This document shows positions 61,270-64,000 of a stretch of 64,000 bases of DNA, in pieces (position 1 is the stretch's first letter; every line of letters begins with the position of its first letter). Position numbers and translations under genes: made by a program. The stretch is from positions 1 through 64,000 of the forward strand of contig JAILCQ010000021.1 of assembly GCA_024679955.1 (NCBI GenBank). Direction: 5' to 3'. The DNA comes from Bacillota bacterium. Its GTDB lineage: Bacteria; Bacillota; Dehalobacteriia; UBA4068. The notes under the pieces were generated by a model. The model was not told where the DNA came from, did no database searches, and saw only the letters and a program-made list of their open reading frames with translations.

Positions 61270-61929
61270 TTAAAAGAACTGCTCTGTTTGGAGGATCTGC
61301 CCTTTTTCCACCACCATGAATTGTCCGTCCCAGCGGCCGGCAAACAGCTTCTCCAAAACCAGATTGCTGGCGGGGACATGCCGGTAGGGACAGCCGATGA
61401 TGCCAGCCACTTTTTCCACCTTAGCGAGAAAATCCTTGTCATGGGCGTCGTAAGCGCCGTTTTCCACTACATCTACAGAGACATAATCTTGATATAGTAT
61501 GCGCGTCATTTTTTCACAGCGCCGGGGGCCGTACTTTTCCAAAGCATAGTCGTAATCGTCCTGGACAAAATTTTTTATATTGATATAGCCATAATTCAAA
61601 TAGAAATGTCCCTTTTCCTTCAGATTTGCATGACGTTCGTCATTCTGGTGCAGGAAAATCGTAGCGCAATCGTCCATGCGCGGCACCACCAAACGGCAGG
61701 GAGCGGCAAAACCGACGATGGCGTTGCCGCACAGGGCCATGGCCAACAATACCGTGTCCACCTCCGGCGGCAGCTCCTGCAGCTTTTTTTCTATTTCCTG
61801 GCGCAATTTCTGCGGAACCATATGCAAACCGCCGTCGATATATACGATGGGATAGGAACAGTTTACTTTTTCCCGCGCCGCCTCCACTTCCTGTTTCAAT
61901 ATCTCACAGGCCAAGATCACCGTAGTCAT
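61270..61929 (-). CDS. DUF1638 family protein, copy 1
   Basis: 219 residues, same length and layout as its neighbour (MTTVILACEILKQEVEAAR, ALCGNAIVGFAAPCRLV, MDDCATIFLHQNDER, QFMVVEKGQILQTEQFF). The two genes are head to tail with a 64-bp spacer, and the match continues a few bases past each stop codon, so the duplication unit included the 3' flank. AGGGGGAAGG lies before the ATG. Confidence 0.85.
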   Translation of the reverse strand: MTTVILACEILKQEVEAAREKVNCSYPIVYIDGGLHMVPQKLRQEIEKKLQELPPEVDTVLLAMALCGNAIVGFAAPCRLVVPRMDDCATIFLHQNDERHANLKEKGHFYLNYGYINIKNFVQDDYDYALEKYGPRRCEKMTRILYQDYVSVDVVENGAYDAHDKDFLAKVEKVAGIIGCPYRHVPASNLVLEKLFAGRWDGQFMVVEKGQILQTEQFF

Positions 61930-62067
61930 ATTCCTTCCCCCTCTTGATCCGCGTTTGATTCAATAAAACGATATACAGCCATTTCCGCACCGTTTTTCCC
62001 CCAGCGGCATATGCTGTAAACAAGGGGAAAAGCTATACCCCATTTTAGGTGAAAGCGAGGAATGCTT

Positions 62068-63213
62068 ATGATATATTTGGACAATGCCGCCGGTACGCAT
62101 CCCAAACCGGCGCCGGTGATCCGCTCTATGCAGGAAGCCTGCCGCAAATTCGGCGCCAATCCCGGCCGGGGTTGCTACCGGATGAGCAAACAAACCGCTT
62201 ATATGGTAAATGAAACCCGAGAAAAGCTGGCCCGCTTCTTTCATATCGCCCGGCCGGAACGGATCGTCTTTACCGCCGGGGCCACCGCCAGTTTGAACAT
62301 GGCCTTGTTCGGGCTGCTCAAGCCCGGCGATCATCTGCTGATCTCCTCCATGGAACACAACGCCCTGTGGCGGCCGGCCGCAGCCTTGGCCCGGGAAGGG
62401 AAAATCAGCGTCAGCCAAATCCAAGCCGACAGCCAGGGCTATGTGCGCGCCGAAGATTTCGCCGCCGCTTTGCGGCCGCAAACCGCCCTGATCGCCTGTT
62501 TGCACGGGAGCAATGTCAACGGCGCGGTGCAGCCCATCGCCGCCATAGGCGCGTTGGCCGCCGCCCATGGCATACCTTTTTTGGTAGACACGGCCCAAAG
62601 CGCCGGTTTGCTGCCGGTGGACGTGGAACGGGATCATATCGATCTGCTGGCCGTGGCCGGACATAAATATCTATACGGCTTGCCGGGCAGCGGATTTTTA
62701 TACGTTTCTCCCCGGGTGGAGCTCCGGCCACTGATCTACGGCGGCACCGGCAACAAAAGCGAAATGCCGGAACAGCCGGATTTTTATCCCGATCATCTGG
62801 AATCCGGCAGCATCAATACCCTGGGCATAGCGGCGTTGAACGCAGCCGTGGATTTTATTCAAGATATAGGCCCGGAAACGCTGGCCGGGCATTGCCGGGA
62901 ACTGAGCCAAAGCCTTCTGACCGATCTGGCCTGTATCCCAAGGCTAACGCTGCAAACCCCTACGGAAAAGGGCCTGCCGCTGCTGCCTGCGGTATCCTTC
63001 ACTCTGGCCCATCATACCCCGGAAGAAACCGCCGTGCTTTTGGATAAGGAATTCCATATCGCCGTGCGCTCCGGCTATCATTGCGCCCCTTTGGCCCATC
63101 AAACCCTGGGCACATTGGATGAGGGAACGGTGCGCCTTTCCCCCGGTTGGTTCAATACCGTGCCGGAGGTGAAACGCGCCGCCGCCGCCATCGCGCAAAT
63201 CGCCCGCCGCTGA
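62068..63213 (+). CDS. Class V aminotransferase, cysteine desulfurase-like
   Basis: 381-residue PLP enzyme. Starts MIYLDNAAGTHPKP, with the substrate loop ATASLNMALFG, PLP lysine in LLAVAGHKYLYGLPGSG, and a C-terminal loop RSGYHCAPLAHQTLGT whose cysteine is placed like the persulfide cysteine of cysteine desulfurases. It matches the stand-alone cysteine desulfurase family found in many clostridia rather than IscS or NifS of an isc operon; no scaffold or sulfur carrier gene is near. The second ATG (62068) is spaced better from GCGAGG than the first. Confidence 0.9.
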   Translation: MIYLDNAAGTHPKPAPVIRSMQEACRKFGANPGRGCYRMSKQTAYMVNETREKLARFFHIARPERIVFTAGATASLNMALFGLLKPGDHLLISSMEHNALWRPAAALAREGKISVSQIQADSQGYVRAEDFAAALRPQTALIACLHGSNVNGAVQPIAAIGALAAAHGIPFLVDTAQSAGLLPVDVERDHIDLLAVAGHKYLYGLPGSGFLYVSPRVELRPLIYGGTGNKSEMPEQPDFYPDHLESGSINTLGIAALNAAVDFIQDIGPETLAGHCRELSQSLLTDLACIPRLTLQTPTEKGLPLLPAVSFTLAHHTPEETAVLLDKEFHIAVRSGYHCAPLAHQTLGTLDEGTVRLSPGWFNTVPEVKRAAAAIAQIARR

Positions 63214-63370
63214 CGCCATACAGGGCTTTGTGCAGCGCCACGAAAGCAACGGCCTGCGGCAAATATTTATTTGGTTATTTTAACATGACTCTGCCGATCT
63301 GTAAAGAAAAAACGCAATAAAATTCGCCGTCATTTTTACGTTTCCCAACCTGTACCTGCCGTTCTGTCAT

Positions 63371-63409
63371 CGGTTGAGGCTTTTTGATTTAAAACAAAAG
63401 CCTCAACCG
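63371..63409. repeat. Inverted repeat between the aminotransferase and the VTT gene
   Basis: CGGTTGAGGCTTTT and AAAAGCCTCAACCG, perfect 14-bp arms with an 11-nt AT-rich loop. The T-run is within the stem, not after it, so it is not a standard terminator, but its place between converging genes suggests an end signal for the aminotransferase gene. Confidence 0.55.
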
Positions 63410-63439
63410 GCGTATCCGTTGGCCGGAGCCGCCAAAGAT

Positions 63440-63470
63440 AAAAAAACGGCCCGGCTTTTCCAGCCGGGCC
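63440..63470 (-). terminator. Terminator of the VTT gene
   Basis: GGCCCGGCT and AGCCGGGCC with a short loop, followed on the minus strand by GTTTTTTTATC. Confidence 0.85.
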
Positions 63471-63496
63471 AAGGCAGCCGTTGTTCGGGCACAAAA

Positions 63497-64000
63497 TCAA
63501 TTGCATTCATCCGGCGTTTCTCCTTGCTTCTGCTGCTGCGCGGCGCAGATGCGCCGGTAGATCAGCAGCCCCAGGCCGCTGAGGCCCAGAGTAACGCCGA
63601 AGACGATGGCGGCGAACCAATAATTCTGCACGCCCAAAGCGTCGCCGCCCACGGTGGAGGTAATGATAGACGGCAGGCGGGCCACAGCGCTGATCAACAG
63701 CCAGGTCCCCGCTTTCATATCGGTAAGGCCCGCCACATAGCTGAGCAGATCCTTGGGGGTGCCGGGGATGAGGAAAATCAAAAAGAACAATGCGTCCCGC
63801 CGGGGAGAACGGTGCAAAAAACGCAGGGAACGGATCTTTTCTTTAGGGAAAAACACTTCCACCGCCTTCATGCCCCAGGTGCGTACAAAAAGAAAAACCA
63901 AAAAGCTGCCCAAAACCGCGCCGGTCCAACAAAGCAAGGTTCCTTCCGCCATGCCGAACGCATACCCCGCCGCCATTTCCAAAGGCTCGCCGGGAATAAC
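63497..64000 (-). CDS. TVP38/TMEM64 (VTT/DedA-like) membrane protein, 5' end outside window
   Basis: The frame enters from beyond the window edge and 167 C-terminal residues are visible. It shows the family motif PGEPLEMAAGYAFG at the edge, several helices, the re-entrant loop LFFLIFLIPGTPKDLLSYVAGL, and a C-terminal IYRRICAAQQQKQGE. VTT-domain proteins act on lipid transport across membranes. The N-terminal helices are missing only because the window ends. Confidence 0.88.
   Translation of the reverse strand, partial: VIPGEPLEMAAGYAFGMAEGTLLCWTGAVLGSFLVFLFVRTWGMKAVEVFFPKEKIRSLRFLHRSPRRDALFFLIFLIPGTPKDLLSYVAGLTDMKAGTWLLISAVARLPSIITSTVGGDALGVQNYWFAAIVFGVTLGLSGLGLLIYRRICAAQQQKQGETPDECN

Overview
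The window looks like a chromosomal stretch from a Bacillota (Firmicutes) bacterium, probably of the Clostridia type, with GC content in the mid-50s percent by eye. The evidence is the large Alu-bearing form of SRP RNA, a Trp T-box and a TPP riboswitch, strong TTGACA/TATAAT promoters and AGGAGG ribosome sites, a GatCAB locus, a BofA-family sporulation protein, a YtrA-type GntR/ABC cassette, an XpaC/TelA pair, S-layer homology (SLH) anchoring and a sortase-type sorting signal. Gene density is high. No rRNA, tRNA, CRISPR array, insertion sequence or prophage was seen.

Layout. 1-7 kb (mostly minus): the 3'-truncated start of a Cache-domain sensor, lysS (with an extra C-terminal tRNA-binding domain), greA, dusB and comM, with one unknown gene on the other strand. 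7-12.4 kb (plus): a DUF1015 protein, a Trp-specific T-box controlling a lone trpB2, and a pair of lipoproteins (PstS-like and WG-repeat-like). 12.5-17.4 kb (minus): bofA, then a carbamoyltransferase-gatC-gatA-gatB cluster in which GatA has lost all three catalytic residues. 17.5-23.5 kb (plus): gntR-ABC-permease, then a heterodimeric ABC exporter. 23.5-29.3 kb: a pilin-like surface protein, a DUF4190-like membrane protein, an Lgt-like enzyme, YccF, endonuclease III and a CNNM/CBS transporter with a structured leader. 29.5-37.7 kb (mostly minus): an AMP-ligase/radical SAM pair, ribosomal proteins L28 and S21, an SGNH hydrolase, NfeD, a HIT protein, and xpaC-methyltransferase-telA. 38-41.5 kb (plus): an Lrp regulator followed by the three-part proton-translocating transhydrogenase pntAA-pntAB-pntB. 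41.6-46.2 kb (minus): a histidine kinase/response regulator pair, an HtrA protease and SRP RNA. 46.5-50.8 kb (plus): trxA-trxB, then a TPP riboswitch with a thiamine-precursor ABC transporter. 50.8-57.5 kb: a long structured RNA with its own promoter and terminator, ending 36 bp before a 2031-residue SLH surface protein. 57.6-64 kb: rpmE, DUF1846, DUF975, two tandem DUF1638 paralogues, a cysteine-desulfurase-like aminotransferase and the truncated start of a TVP38/VTT membrane protein.

The most interesting items are the catalytically dead GatA inside an otherwise normal-looking GatCAB cluster beside a YgeW-type carbamoyltransferase, and the roughly 420-nt multi-helix leader or ncRNA in front of the giant surface protein, which I cannot match to a known class. 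Secondary points are the LysRS/tRNA-binding-domain fusion, the structured leader of the CNNM gene, the radical SAM/AMP-ligase pair and the DUF1638 duplication. All family assignments are from reading the translated sequence; no database search was run.
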